Source: Bacteroidales bacterium (GTDB lineage Bacteria; Bacteroidota; Bacteroidia; Bacteroidales; WCHB1-69). From it: 17,567 nt of DNA. Of this stretch, positions 8,001 through 14,300 are shown in pieces. The translations under genes were made by a program, and so were the position numbers. How positions within the stretch are numbered: position 1 is the first letter of the stretch; each line of letters begins with the position of its first letter. The notes beneath the pieces are model-generated. The model had not been told where the DNA came from. It saw only the letters and a list, made by a program, of their open reading frames with translations, and searched no databases. Location: NCBI GenBank assembly GCA_016285615.1, contig JAEERB010000041.1:1-17567 (forward strand), written 5' to 3'.

Positions 8001-9676
8001 AGGTGTTTAAGGTGTTTGCCAAGATCGACACGCTGCACATCGGCTTCCTGAGTCCGTTCCTCGCGTCGTTCAGTAATTCAATACGCGGACACGCTTCGGG
8101 CGACCTGTCGTTTATTGCCCGCCCCGACACGTTCTACTTCGACGGCAAGGTGAATGTACAGGACGCATATATGAAAATCGCGTTCCTTAATACTGATTAT
8201 CACTTAGTTAACCAAGAAATCCTCTTCGACCGTGAGGGCATAAATTTCAATAATGTGGTCTTCACCGACAAGTTCAACAATCGCGGCACGCTGAAAGGAC
8301 ATGTGCTGCATCATAAATTCAAGGACTTTAAGATCGATTTGGATATACAGACGCCTAACCTGCTGGTTTTGAATACGCCCAAGAGTTCCGACGCTCCGTT
8401 CTACGGCGACGGCTTCGTGTCGGGCGAAGTCTCTATTACAGGTGATACGAAAACACTCTATTTCAAGGGGCAAAACCTTCAAACAGAGAAAGGTACGGTG
8501 GTTCACTTGCCTGTTTCGTTTGCCGACCGCACTTCCGAGTCGGATGTGATTTCGTTCAAGGTGGATCCTAACCGCATCGTGGTGGAGGAGAAGGAAGAGG
8601 CACCTAAGTCTTCCACCGAGATGGATTTCGACTTCTCGTTCGACATCACCCCGTCGGCTGTTGTTGAGTTGGACCTCGACCTGTCGGCCTTTACGGGCAC
8701 CTTGCGAGCCAATGCCGCTGGCCCACTGCAGCTGACCTACAACGCGCGCAATGGCTTGAATCTGTTTGGCCATGCCGTCCTCTCATCAGGCACCTTCTTG
8801 ATGACCATCAAAGACTTGATAAACAAGAGATTCTCGTTGAATCCTGGAGGTACGGTCATCTTCAATGGACCGCTAGACAATATGGTGTTGAATGCCAGTG
8901 CGGTATATTCCACTACGGCCTCGCTCAGCGACTTGATTTCTGCAGAGATGACCAATGCCAGTCTCCGCCGTCTGCCTGTCAAGGCCTATCTCAACCTGTC
9001 GGGCAAATTTATGGAGAACCCGGGCATCGGCTTCTCGTTTGAGTTGCCCAACACCACTACCGAGTTGTCGTCGCTCTTCTACAGCGCCATCGACACCACG
9101 AACACGCAGAATATGATTGAGCAGTTTTTCTCTCTGCTTGTGTTGGGCAAGTTCCAGGCCAGCAAGGAGTTGGCTTCGGCCACCACGACCACCACTCCCG
9201 ATTTGGGACAAAGTGGCATCGGCATCCTCACATCTACCGTCAGCAACTTCTTGTCGAAGCAATTCAAGAATCTGAATATCAGTCTTAATTACCAGAATGC
9301 CGACTTGGACCATGCGGCCGAATATAGCGTAGCCGCCTCCACCTCGCTATTTAACAATCGAACGCTGATTGAGGGTAATGTGGGCTACGCCGATGATAAG
9401 TACAACTCGGGCAACTCGTCCACTTTCATCGGCGACTTCAGCATTGAGCAGAAGTTGAACGAGGCGGGCACATGGCGGGTGAAGGTCTTCAATGTCACCA
9501 ACCAGTATAATCAGTTGACTTCCACCACTCCATACGCGCAAGGCGTAGCGTTGATTTACAAGCAGGATTTCAATACGGGCAAGGACATTGCCGAATCTTT
9601 CAAGGTGAAAAAGAAAGATAAAAACAAAAAGAAGAAGAAAAAAGAATCTAAAAAAATAACAGAAGATGAACAATAA
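5012..9676 (+). CDS. tamB: TamB-like inter-membrane (AsmA superfamily) protein
   Basis: A 1554-residue protein with one N-terminal membrane anchor (about residues 13-37, VLLWIIGSLLVLDLVVVGLL) followed by a very long periplasmic stretch of short beta-strand repeats, typical of AsmA/TamB proteins that bridge inner and outer membranes. The C-terminal 400 or so residues carry the TamB signature region, including a stretch around GTVIFNGPLDN and a conserved end region (NLNISLNYQNADLDH onward). The family is linked to lipid transport between the membranes and to outer-membrane protein assembly. The protein ends in a lysine-rich tail (KKKDKNKKKKKKESKK). ATG at 5012 is preferred over the upstream in-frame TTG at 4973: it places the membrane anchor 12 residues from the start and leaves room for the promoter element at 4960. 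It begins an operon; the stop overlaps the next gene by 11 bases. No TamA/BamA-type partner is nearby. It is about 300 residues longer than the Escherichia coli protein, in line with my recollection that Bacteroidota homologues are often larger. Confidence 0.88.
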   Translation: MGKTKTITKKIGKVLLWIIGSLLVLDLVVVGLLFVPAVQNAVVDFVTSKISKAWQSEISIGHIYITPTLKVKADKVEIMDMEHNGMIVVDDVSGRLKSLAFSPFRLKFYVIEADGARVVIKKYRGHDSVNISEWAQKFKKDTPGKGFVFQSDKLKLTHSYFVYENENIRVHQPQDSVMDYAFFELADIDFSSRNFLVDRDDVSANISKLAFNQYTGFKLLNAAGNFRINSKGLTFDSLALVTPESRIFMDFGFYYDTWKTYSSFVDSVIFKAKVRPSVLQLGDVACFVPSIKGMNNIVKISSVQVDGPVNALKLSDINAHYKEKTVVKGDLAIDDITRHDSLRFDADIRSSNLNMRELHSFLLPKGKKIPLPDIVTSLGNVKTDVVYQGTMSDFDTQVLLGTALGQVDAGFTLRKPDGTYTYEGDVRTDGFNLGSFLKKEDLLGSVVMNAKIKGTALPKEQTSDFLSSATATLTGHIARADLVHYPLRNVKLNAKYAHKKAEGTVTSADTNCLFAFDGMADWQRPSPNFQANLKIDNFAPGQIVQRYPKVDSATAKGFKKLILYAQNNPSFNLKINSLGLKMHGTDIDNFNGFAQADTLKCRVDNKRFDIQRLRLVAINNERADHQLILTSNVLNASLKTDYSLRSMADVLKSVAYRYFSQLLPEKSEKLKQFERTNNIEEHYLTFNAETYHLWNVMSMFLPNSFVAPNSKVFFQVNPQKHQDSLLVSSRRIIINRKLFFREVEVSGHERADQSFVLHANCDTFSLAGKKNRMDFKNIGLQTDLINNHLEYSAHWQNPEVISDYASRLAGEVDFSSRDHIVVRFDPSELYIRDEAWHFEKNNALHILNKKIRFDNMSLATNRSHIGVDGTYSDDINDSLTIDIKNLDISILNSYLQQSGMSFGGDVSSKLRLVVMGKSKAYTGRVMISDFVFNDEYFGNVFLLAYLPSQGDVFFTGGISKSDTTVNSAVVESYDYAAFQNESNKSAKINGYYNPEEKVFKVFAKIDTLHIGFLSPFLASFSNSIRGHASGDLSFIARPDTFYFDGKVNVQDAYMKIAFLNTDYHLVNQEILFDREGINFNNVVFTDKFNNRGTLKGHVLHHKFKDFKIDLDIQTPNLLVLNTPKSSDAPFYGDGFVSGEVSITGDTKTLYFKGQNLQTEKGTVVHLPVSFADRTSESDVISFKVDPNRIVVEEKEEAPKSSTEMDFDFSFDITPSAVVELDLDLSAFTGTLRANAAGPLQLTYNARNGLNLFGHAVLSSGTFLMTIKDLINKRFSLNPGGTVIFNGPLDNMVLNASAVYSTTASLSDLISAEMTNASLRRLPVKAYLNLSGKFMENPGIGFSFELPNTTTELSSLFYSAIDTTNTQNMIEQFFSLLVLGKFQASKELASATTTTTPDLGQSGIGILTSTVSNFLSKQFKNLNISLNYQNADLDHAAEYSVAASTSLFNNRTLIEGNVGYADDKYNSGNSSTFIGDFSIEQKLNEAGTWRVKVFNVTNQYNQLTSTTPYAQGVALIYKQDFNTGKDIAESFKVKKKDKNKKKKKKESKKITEDEQ

Positions 9677-10820
9677 ACCCATCTTAGCAATCATTTTATT
9701 CTTGGTATTCCTGGGCTTTATGGCGTGGTTTTTCTCTGATGTGCTGATTTATGTTTTTCTGGCACTGGTGCTTACGGTCCTTTTCCGTCCGCTCACACAC
9801 CTGTTTTCCAAAATCAGAATCGGCAAATGGCATTTCCCCGACGCCATTTCGGCAGCCCTCACTCTCATCATCATGGTGGGCGCCGCTTTTCTGTTGGTAT
9901 TGTTTCTCGTTCCCTCGCTCATCAACGGATTCCGCGATTTGGTGTCGTTTGACCCTGAGAGTTTGTCGGCCTCTATTGGCGGCTGGCTAAAGGAGACAGA
10001 GATCTGGCTCAAGCAAAAGGGTATCTTGCAGCGCGACGACAGTTTATCTGTTTATATCACCTCGTATTTGGTTAGTTTGTTGAAGAACTTTAGTTTCGCC
10101 AATCTTTTCGGCAATGCCGTGTCGGTGGTGACGGCTATCGCCATTGGCACCTTGGCAGTGCTCTTTATGACATTCTTCTCGCTCAAGGATAATCGGATAT
10201 TCTTCAAGCTGGTGCGCAAAGTGATTCCCATTTCCTATCGCGATAGCTATGATCGAATTCTGAATACCTCTATCGAACAGATTTCCCGCTATTTTATGGG
10301 TGTGGTGATGGAGATGATTATCATCGGCATCCTGGAAGGTCTCTTCTGTTATATATGCGGTGTGCCCAATGCGCTGATTATCGGTTTCTTGGGCGGCTTG
10401 CTCAATGTCATCCCTTATGTGGGTCCGCTGATTGGAGGCGCCATTGGTGTTATCATCGCTGTCATTAACCTGCTGGTGGCTGGTTTGATGGGCCCCGTTA
10501 TTTGGATTACGGCCTTGAAAGTGGTGCTGGTGTTTGTGGGTTGCAATCTGATTGACAACTTTGTACTGCAACCGCTCATTTATGGCCACAGTGTGAAGGC
10601 TCACCCGCTGGAAATCTTCATTGTCATCCTGATAGGTGCTCAAATAGGCGGTGTGCTGGGTATGATTTTGGCAGTGCCGGCCTACACGCTGCTGCGTATC
10701 CTCATCAAGGAGTTGTTTGGAGAATATTATGGTACGGAAAAGCCAAAGGAGGAAACGCCCGTGGCTCAAGAAACGCCGCCAGAGGAACCCAAGCAAGTGA
10801 CTGAAGAGAAAGAAGCGTAG
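9666..10820 (+). CDS. AI-2E family (PerM/YdiK-like) membrane permease
   Basis: A 384-residue polytopic membrane protein of the AI-2E transporter family (PF01594). Hydrophobic helices lie at about residues 5-40, 60-90, 150-172, 207-232, 235-270, 275-300 and 308-348. The family motif region GGLLNVIPYVGPLIGG is at 243-258, with PYVGP at 250-254, and DNFVLQPLIYG follows at 297-307. A soluble tail rich in Glu, Pro and Lys (about 355-384) ends the protein. Members export or exchange small solutes; some have been linked to autoinducer-2 export and some to sodium/proton exchange, so the substrate here is unknown. The ATG lies inside the end of the TamB frame (11-base overlap), which suggests translational coupling, and cvpA follows after two bases. 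The co-transcription hints at an envelope role rather than a quorum-sensing one, which is inference. Confidence 0.92.
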   Translation: MNNKPILAIILFLVFLGFMAWFFSDVLIYVFLALVLTVLFRPLTHLFSKIRIGKWHFPDAISAALTLIIMVGAAFLLVLFLVPSLINGFRDLVSFDPESLSASIGGWLKETEIWLKQKGILQRDDSLSVYITSYLVSLLKNFSFANLFGNAVSVVTAIAIGTLAVLFMTFFSLKDNRIFFKLVRKVIPISYRDSYDRILNTSIEQISRYFMGVVMEMIIIGILEGLFCYICGVPNALIIGFLGGLLNVIPYVGPLIGGAIGVIIAVINLLVAGLMGPVIWITALKVVLVFVGCNLIDNFVLQPLIYGHSVKAHPLEIFIVILIGAQIGGVLGMILAVPAYTLLRILIKELFGEYYGTEKPKEETPVAQETPPEEPKQVTEEKEA

Positions 10821-10822
10821 CG

Positions 10823-11320
10823 ATGAACATTCTGGATATCATTATATTAATCCCTGTGGCGTGGTTTGGCTTCAAGGGATTGAAAAACGGACTCATCAGA
10901 GAACTGGCCTCCATTGCGGCCCTTGTGCTTGGTGTGTGGGCCACCCTCCGTTTTTCCGACTATGTGGCTACCAAGTTGGGTAACACAATGGCTATCAAGG
11001 CGGTGGCCTTCGTGCTGACCTTCTTTGCGGTGCTGGTGGCCGTCCATTTTGCGGGTATCCTGGTCGAGAAGGTGGTCAAACTGGTCATCCCGGCATGGCT
11101 CAACAATATCTTCGGACTCCTTTTCGGTGCCGCCAAGGCACTATTGGTGGTCAGCGTACTGCTCTATTTTGTCACTATCGTCGATTTTAAGGAGATGCTG
11201 CTGAAGCCCGAAGTTAAGGAGAAGTCGCTGATTTACAAATACACCGAGCCTATAGTGCCCAGCATCATGCAGTATGTGGGGAAGGAAGAAGGGGCCGTCG
11301 ATAATCCCAAATCCTGTTAA
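10823..11320 (+). CDS. cvpA: CvpA family membrane protein
   Basis: A 165-residue protein with four predicted membrane segments (about residues 3-20, 28-46, 58-84 and 92-120), matching the length and layout of CvpA (PF02674). The N-terminus NILDIIILIPVAWFGFKGLK and the following glycine-rich LIRELASIAALVLGVW segment are characteristic. In Escherichia coli the gene is needed for colicin V production, and in enteric pathogens it has been linked to bile-salt (deoxycholate) resistance; its molecular activity is not settled. It starts two bases after the AI-2E gene stop and is the last gene of the three-gene envelope operon, with a palindrome immediately behind it. Confidence 0.9.
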   Translation: MNILDIIILIPVAWFGFKGLKNGLIRELASIAALVLGVWATLRFSDYVATKLGNTMAIKAVAFVLTFFAVLVAVHFAGILVEKVVKLVIPAWLNNIFGLLFGAAKALLVVSVLLYFVTIVDFKEMLLKPEVKEKSLIYKYTEPIVPSIMQYVGKEEGAVDNPKSC

Positions 11321-11324
11321 AACC

Positions 11325-11354
11325 CGTAGGGGCGTAGCGCGCTACGCCCCTACG
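11325..11354. repeat. 30-bp perfect palindrome, REP-like (GTAG...CTAC)
   Basis: The two arms CGTAGGGGCGTAGCG and CGCTACGCCCCTACG are exact reverse complements with no spacer. The 28-bp core (11326-11353) begins GTAG and ends CTAC, the foot tetranucleotide typical of REP elements that RAYT transposases recognise. It starts four bases after the cvpA stop codon and can form a strong hairpin, so it may also stop or protect the operon transcript. No T-run follows directly; an eight-T stretch comes about 15 bases later. Its layout closely matches the palindrome at 17378-17405. Confidence 0.75.
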
Positions 11355-11399
11355 ACATATTTAAACGCATTTTTTTTCTTTAGGTATTAAATATTATTA

Positions 11400-11407
11400 T
11401 ATCTTTG
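11400..11407 (+). promoter_or_regulatory. -7 promoter element of the B12 operon
   Basis: TATCTTTG is an exact TAnnTTTG match placed just upstream of the cobalamin riboswitch, so the transcript would start near 11412-11415 and include the whole aptamer. No clear -33 TTTG is present upstream; only a T-rich stretch is seen there. Confidence 0.6.
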
Positions 11408-11414
11408 CCGTGTT

Positions 11415-11600
11415 ATAATGGTGAAAGATTTCCGTATGGAAATTCTTGAGAGGGAAACAGGTGAAAGTCCTGTACAGTACCCGCTGCTGTAAGTTTCATC
11501 CGTTCTTCGGGCATCCGTTTATGTCACTGTTGATAAGTCAATGGGAAGACGCCCGAGGAGAAACAAGTCAGAAAACCTGCCGTTAGCAAGTTGATTGTAC
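11415..11600 (+). promoter_or_regulatory. Cobalamin (B12) riboswitch aptamer
   Basis: The conserved blocks of the RF00174 class appear in the correct order: GAGAGGGAAACAGGTGAAAG (11448-11467), GTACCCGCTGCTGTAAG (11477-11493), the GTCACTG...ATGGGAAGAC pair (11523-11550) and the B12 box AAGTCAGAAAACCTGCCG (11565-11582). Binding of adenosyl- or methylcobalamin normally shuts off the genes behind it. The downstream operon encodes B12 capture and outer-membrane uptake proteins, which fits this logic. Ends are approximate because only the conserved core can be read by eye. Confidence 0.95.
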
Positions 11601-11604
11601 AAAA

Positions 11605-11668
11605 CTTCGGGAGATAGGTTTTGACAAACGGATAGGTTTCATCACGTTTTGTTTGCTTTATCCCGAAG
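11605..11668 (+). promoter_or_regulatory. Likely expression-platform hairpin of the riboswitch
   Basis: CTTCGGGA (11605-11612) and TCCCGAAG (11661-11668) form a perfect 8-bp stem closing a 48-base loop that contains a second possible pairing (CAAAC 11625-11629 with GTTTG 11651-11655). No T-run follows, so control is more likely at translation than at transcription termination: the stem ends 11 bases before a strong AGGAG at 11680-11684. The exact switching structure cannot be decided without folding. Confidence 0.45.
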
Positions 11669-11690
11669 AAGAATCGGAGAGGAGTTTATT

Positions 11691-11720
11691 ATGAAATTTA
11701 TGAAATCATATAATTGTTAA
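11691..11720 (+). CDS. Possible nine-residue leader peptide (MKFMKSYNC)
   Basis: A nine-codon open frame, ATG to TAA, sits between the riboswitch and the first structural gene. It has AGGAG six bases before its ATG, a strong Shine-Dalgarno match that is unusual here, since the real genes in this window have A-rich start regions instead. Its stop is 19 bases before the ATG of the next gene. Its translation could couple the riboswitch to the operon, but it may also be chance; no conservation data are available. Confidence 0.3.
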   Translation: MKFMKSYNC

Positions 11721-11739
11721 ATCATTAAAAATCAACAGT

Positions 11740-13173
11740 ATGAAAAAACTTTTATTTTTTGCAGTAATTATTTGCGCTCTTATTAGTGGGGTGCAGGCAC
11801 AAAACGAAGATGCCACCATTTCTCCCGACAAAATCAAATTCTGGGTGGGCGAAGGCAGCAACCAGGCCGTGATGATCATCAGCTGGTGCGAACCCGCCAA
11901 GGCCTTGGCTTGGGGCTACCGCTTTAATGCTGAGAAGCTGCATCTGTCTACGATGTTGCACGACATTTGTGCGGCCGACAGCCGTCTGAGTTACGATGGT
12001 GAGGGCTTTGTTAACGAAATACGTTTTGTTCAAGGTCGCGACACTTTGGTGATAGAATCACGGTATGTTGCGCCAGAAGAATATGTTATGGTAAATTATA
12101 ATGGAGGATACTCGGATGGTGTTGATTCACAATATTTTGCCAATGGTGATTATGTAAAATTCGGTGGGTATAGTTGTGCCGATAAAGATACTATGTGGGT
12201 TTGCACATGGACCACACCCGTTGAGCCGGTGACGGTACCTTTCGAGTACGATCAGACCGTGTATGATGGCATTGTTGGCACGGAAGGCTGCCAGGCCATC
12301 TTCTGTCAGGACCCCGCCATCGTGGGTTGGGCTACGGGCTGCACCGTTGAGCGCGGCTACCAGAATATGCTCAATGGCGGTGCACTTGTGACTTACGGTA
12401 CGGATGCCGATGGCGTTGGTGCTGCCACCACTTCCACTACAGAGCATGTGGTCAGCTTGGGCGACGGCGGTTCGGCAGTGCTCACCTTCGAGAAACCCAT
12501 TCAGAACAAGCCTGGCTACGACTTTGCCGTGTTTGAAAACTCGTTCAGCGACACTTTCCTCGAACTGGCTTTCGTGGAAGTAAGCTCCGATGGCGAGAAC
12601 TTCGTTCGTTTCCCCGCCGTGTCGAATACACAGGCTGACACTCAGGCCACCGACAGGACGCCTATCGATGCTACCAAGCTGCATAACCTGGCTGGCAAAT
12701 ATCGCGTGGGCTACGGCACCCCCTTCGATTTGGAAGAACTGGCTGATAATAAATTGGTGGATGTCAATAATATCACACATATCCGTCTGGTAGATGTGGT
12801 AGGTTCTATCGACACCAAATATGCCACTTTCGACAGCCGTGGCCACATTGTCAACGATCCTTTCCCCACCGACAGCTACTCTGCAGGCTTCGACCTCTCG
12901 GGCGTTTGCGTGCTCGACGGCTGGACCCCCGGACAAACTTCCATCGCACAGTATGCTCGTCCTGCCTTGGCTATTTATCCCAACCCGTGCCAGTCGTACG
13001 TTGTTGTTGAAGCAGAAGCTGGCGAGGAAGTGGTGCTCTACAACCTGCAAGGTGCTGAGTTGCTGCGTCAAACGGCTAACGACAGCCGCATGACTATTTC
13101 GATGGGCAATCTGCCGTCAGGCATCTACTTTGTACGTTGTGCTGGCCAAAGCGCCAAGATTATCAAGAGATAA
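11740..13173 (+). CDS. T9SS-exported cell-surface protein of the B12 operon
   Basis: A 477-residue secreted protein. Residues 1-20 are a signal peptide ending VQA. Residues about 28-150 contain FWVGEGSNQAVMIISW and ALAWGYRF, a beta-rich domain found in many bacterial surface proteins. Residues about 185-393 form a second conserved domain with VSLGDGGSAVLTFEKPI, DFAVFENSF, LELAFVEVSSDG, LAGKYRVGYGTPFDLEEL and THIRLVDVVGSID. Residues about 407-477 are a type A T9SS sorting tail (IYPNP at 412-416, VVLYNLQG, LPSGIYFVR), so the protein is carried across the outer membrane by type IX secretion and probably anchored on the surface. It is the first gene behind the cobalamin riboswitch and precedes btuG and btuB, which points to a role in cobamide binding or release; that role is inferred, and I know of no proven function for this domain pair. 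The start is the ATG with a standard Lys-Lys signal peptide. Confidence 0.88.
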   Translation: MKKLLFFAVIICALISGVQAQNEDATISPDKIKFWVGEGSNQAVMIISWCEPAKALAWGYRFNAEKLHLSTMLHDICAADSRLSYDGEGFVNEIRFVQGRDTLVIESRYVAPEEYVMVNYNGGYSDGVDSQYFANGDYVKFGGYSCADKDTMWVCTWTTPVEPVTVPFEYDQTVYDGIVGTEGCQAIFCQDPAIVGWATGCTVERGYQNMLNGGALVTYGTDADGVGAATTSTTEHVVSLGDGGSAVLTFEKPIQNKPGYDFAVFENSFSDTFLELAFVEVSSDGENFVRFPAVSNTQADTQATDRTPIDATKLHNLAGKYRVGYGTPFDLEELADNKLVDVNNITHIRLVDVVGSIDTKYATFDSRGHIVNDPFPTDSYSAGFDLSGVCVLDGWTPGQTSIAQYARPALAIYPNPCQSYVVVEAEAGEEVVLYNLQGAELLRQTANDSRMTISMGNLPSGIYFVRCAGQSAKIIKR

Positions 13174-13211
13174 TTTACAATTTATAATTGATAATGTACA
13201 ATTTGTTTAGT
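13172..13211. repeat. AT-rich intergenic repeat before btuG
   Basis: The gap between the T9SS-protein gene and the preferred btuG start is almost pure A/T and contains TACAATTT twice (13176-13183 and 13197-13204) and a small inverted repeat CAATT-TAT-AATTG (13178-13190). It may be a copy of a dispersed intergenic repeat or simply low-complexity sequence. Confidence 0.35.
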
Positions 13212-14279
13212 ATGAAAGTGTTAAGAGGAGCTTTTTTGTGGGTGTTGGCTGGTTTGATGGTTTCGTGTCATGAGCCGGAACCGACGCCCAAGCCGACACC
13301 GACGCCTGTGGACGGCGGCAGCTATCGTGGCATGTATATCCTCAATCAGGGTTTGATGAATTCAAACAATAGCACAATCAGCTATTTCGATTTCGCCACT
13401 GGTGAGGTGACGATGGATATGTTCAAGGATGTGAACCGCCGCGGTCTCGGCGATACGGGCAATGATTTGCTTCTCTATGGCTCGAAGATGTATGCTGTGG
13501 TCAATGTGTCCAATTTGGTGGAGGTGATCAATGTGGCTGATTGCAAGTCAATTAAGTCCATTTCAACTCCTGGCCGTCAGCCGCGCCACGCCATCAGCCA
13601 TGCGGGAAAAATCTATGTTTCCTGCTTTGATGGCAGTGTGTTGAAGATTGACACCACCACCTTGGAAATCGAAGCAACAGCTACGGCTGGTGCGAACCCC
13701 GAAGGTATCTGCATAGCTAACAATAAGTTGTATGTGGCCAACTCGGGCGGATTGAACTTTCCGAACTACGGTCATAGCGTGTCGGTATTCGATTTGGGCA
13801 CTTTCACCAAGCTCACCGACATTGAAGTGGGGCTCAACCCGTGTGGTCTGCAAAGCGACTATCAGGGCGATGTCTATGTGAACTCGATAGGCAATTACGG
13901 GGATGTGCCTCCACGACTTCAACGTATTGATACAAAGACTGATAAAATGGTGCAGACTTTTGATGTGCCTGTGACCAATTTCTTCATTCACGACCAAAAT
14001 GCATACCTCTATTCGTTTGATTACTCAACACAAAAGAGTACTTTCCACGTGTTGAATGTTGCCACAGAACAGATTATCAGCAATAATTTCATTGTTGACG
14101 GAACCTTCATTGAAACACCTTATGGCATCGCAGTCAATCCAGAGAATGGTGATGTCTTTATTGGGGATGCCTTTATGAGTTTGTACGATGGCAATGTCTA
14201 TTGTTTCAACAACGCTGGTCGTTGCCAGTACACTTTCGAAGTGGGGCGTAACCCTGGGACGATGGTGTTTGTTAAATAA
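13212..14279 (+). CDS. btuG: BtuG-like surface cobalamin-binding lipoprotein
   Basis: A 355-residue lipoprotein with signal MKVLRGAFLWVLAGLMVSC, lipidated Cys19, and HEPEP directly after it; acidic residues there resemble the export signal of surface-exposed Bacteroidota lipoproteins. A Pro/Thr linker (about 22-33) leads to a beta-propeller (about 38-355) with repeated blades such as KMYAVVNVSNLVEVIN, KIYVSCFDGSVLKIDT, KLYVANSGG, SVSVFDLGTFTK and DVYVNSIG, ending YGIAVNPENGDVFIGDA. The pattern matches BtuG, the seven-bladed propeller of Bacteroides that binds cobamides very tightly on the cell surface and hands them to BtuB. It lies between a riboswitch-led surface protein gene and a BtuB-like receptor gene, 21 bases before the latter. 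ATG at 13212 is preferred over the ATG at 13194 or TTG at 13188 because it gives a normal lipoprotein signal length. Confidence 0.88.
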   Translation: MKVLRGAFLWVLAGLMVSCHEPEPTPKPTPTPVDGGSYRGMYILNQGLMNSNNSTISYFDFATGEVTMDMFKDVNRRGLGDTGNDLLLYGSKMYAVVNVSNLVEVINVADCKSIKSISTPGRQPRHAISHAGKIYVSCFDGSVLKIDTTTLEIEATATAGANPEGICIANNKLYVANSGGLNFPNYGHSVSVFDLGTFTKLTDIEVGLNPCGLQSDYQGDVYVNSIGNYGDVPPRLQRIDTKTDKMVQTFDVPVTNFFIHDQNAYLYSFDYSTQKSTFHVLNVATEQIISNNFIVDGTFIETPYGIAVNPENGDVFIGDAFMSLYDGNVYCFNNAGRCQYTFEVGRNPGTMVFVK

Positions 14280-14300
14280 TTGGATGAGAAATAGATAGAG

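Noticed and set aside
9650..9669. Run of seven A near the end of tamB as a programmed frameshift joining TamB to the AI-2E permease
   Set aside because: Both alternative frames hit stops at once (TAA at 9657-9659 and TGA at 9667-9669) before joining the permease frame, so no fusion would result.
11325..11360. Palindrome after cvpA as a standard Rho-independent terminator only
   Set aside because: No T-run follows the stem directly, and its GTAG...CTAC form matches the palindrome near the RAYT gene, so a REP-like label explains it better, although it may still affect termination.
12127..13071. Open frame of 314 codons on the minus strand opposite the T9SS-tailed protein
   Set aside because: It lies entirely within a gene with signal peptide, conserved domains and sorting tail on the other strand and encodes nothing recognisable.
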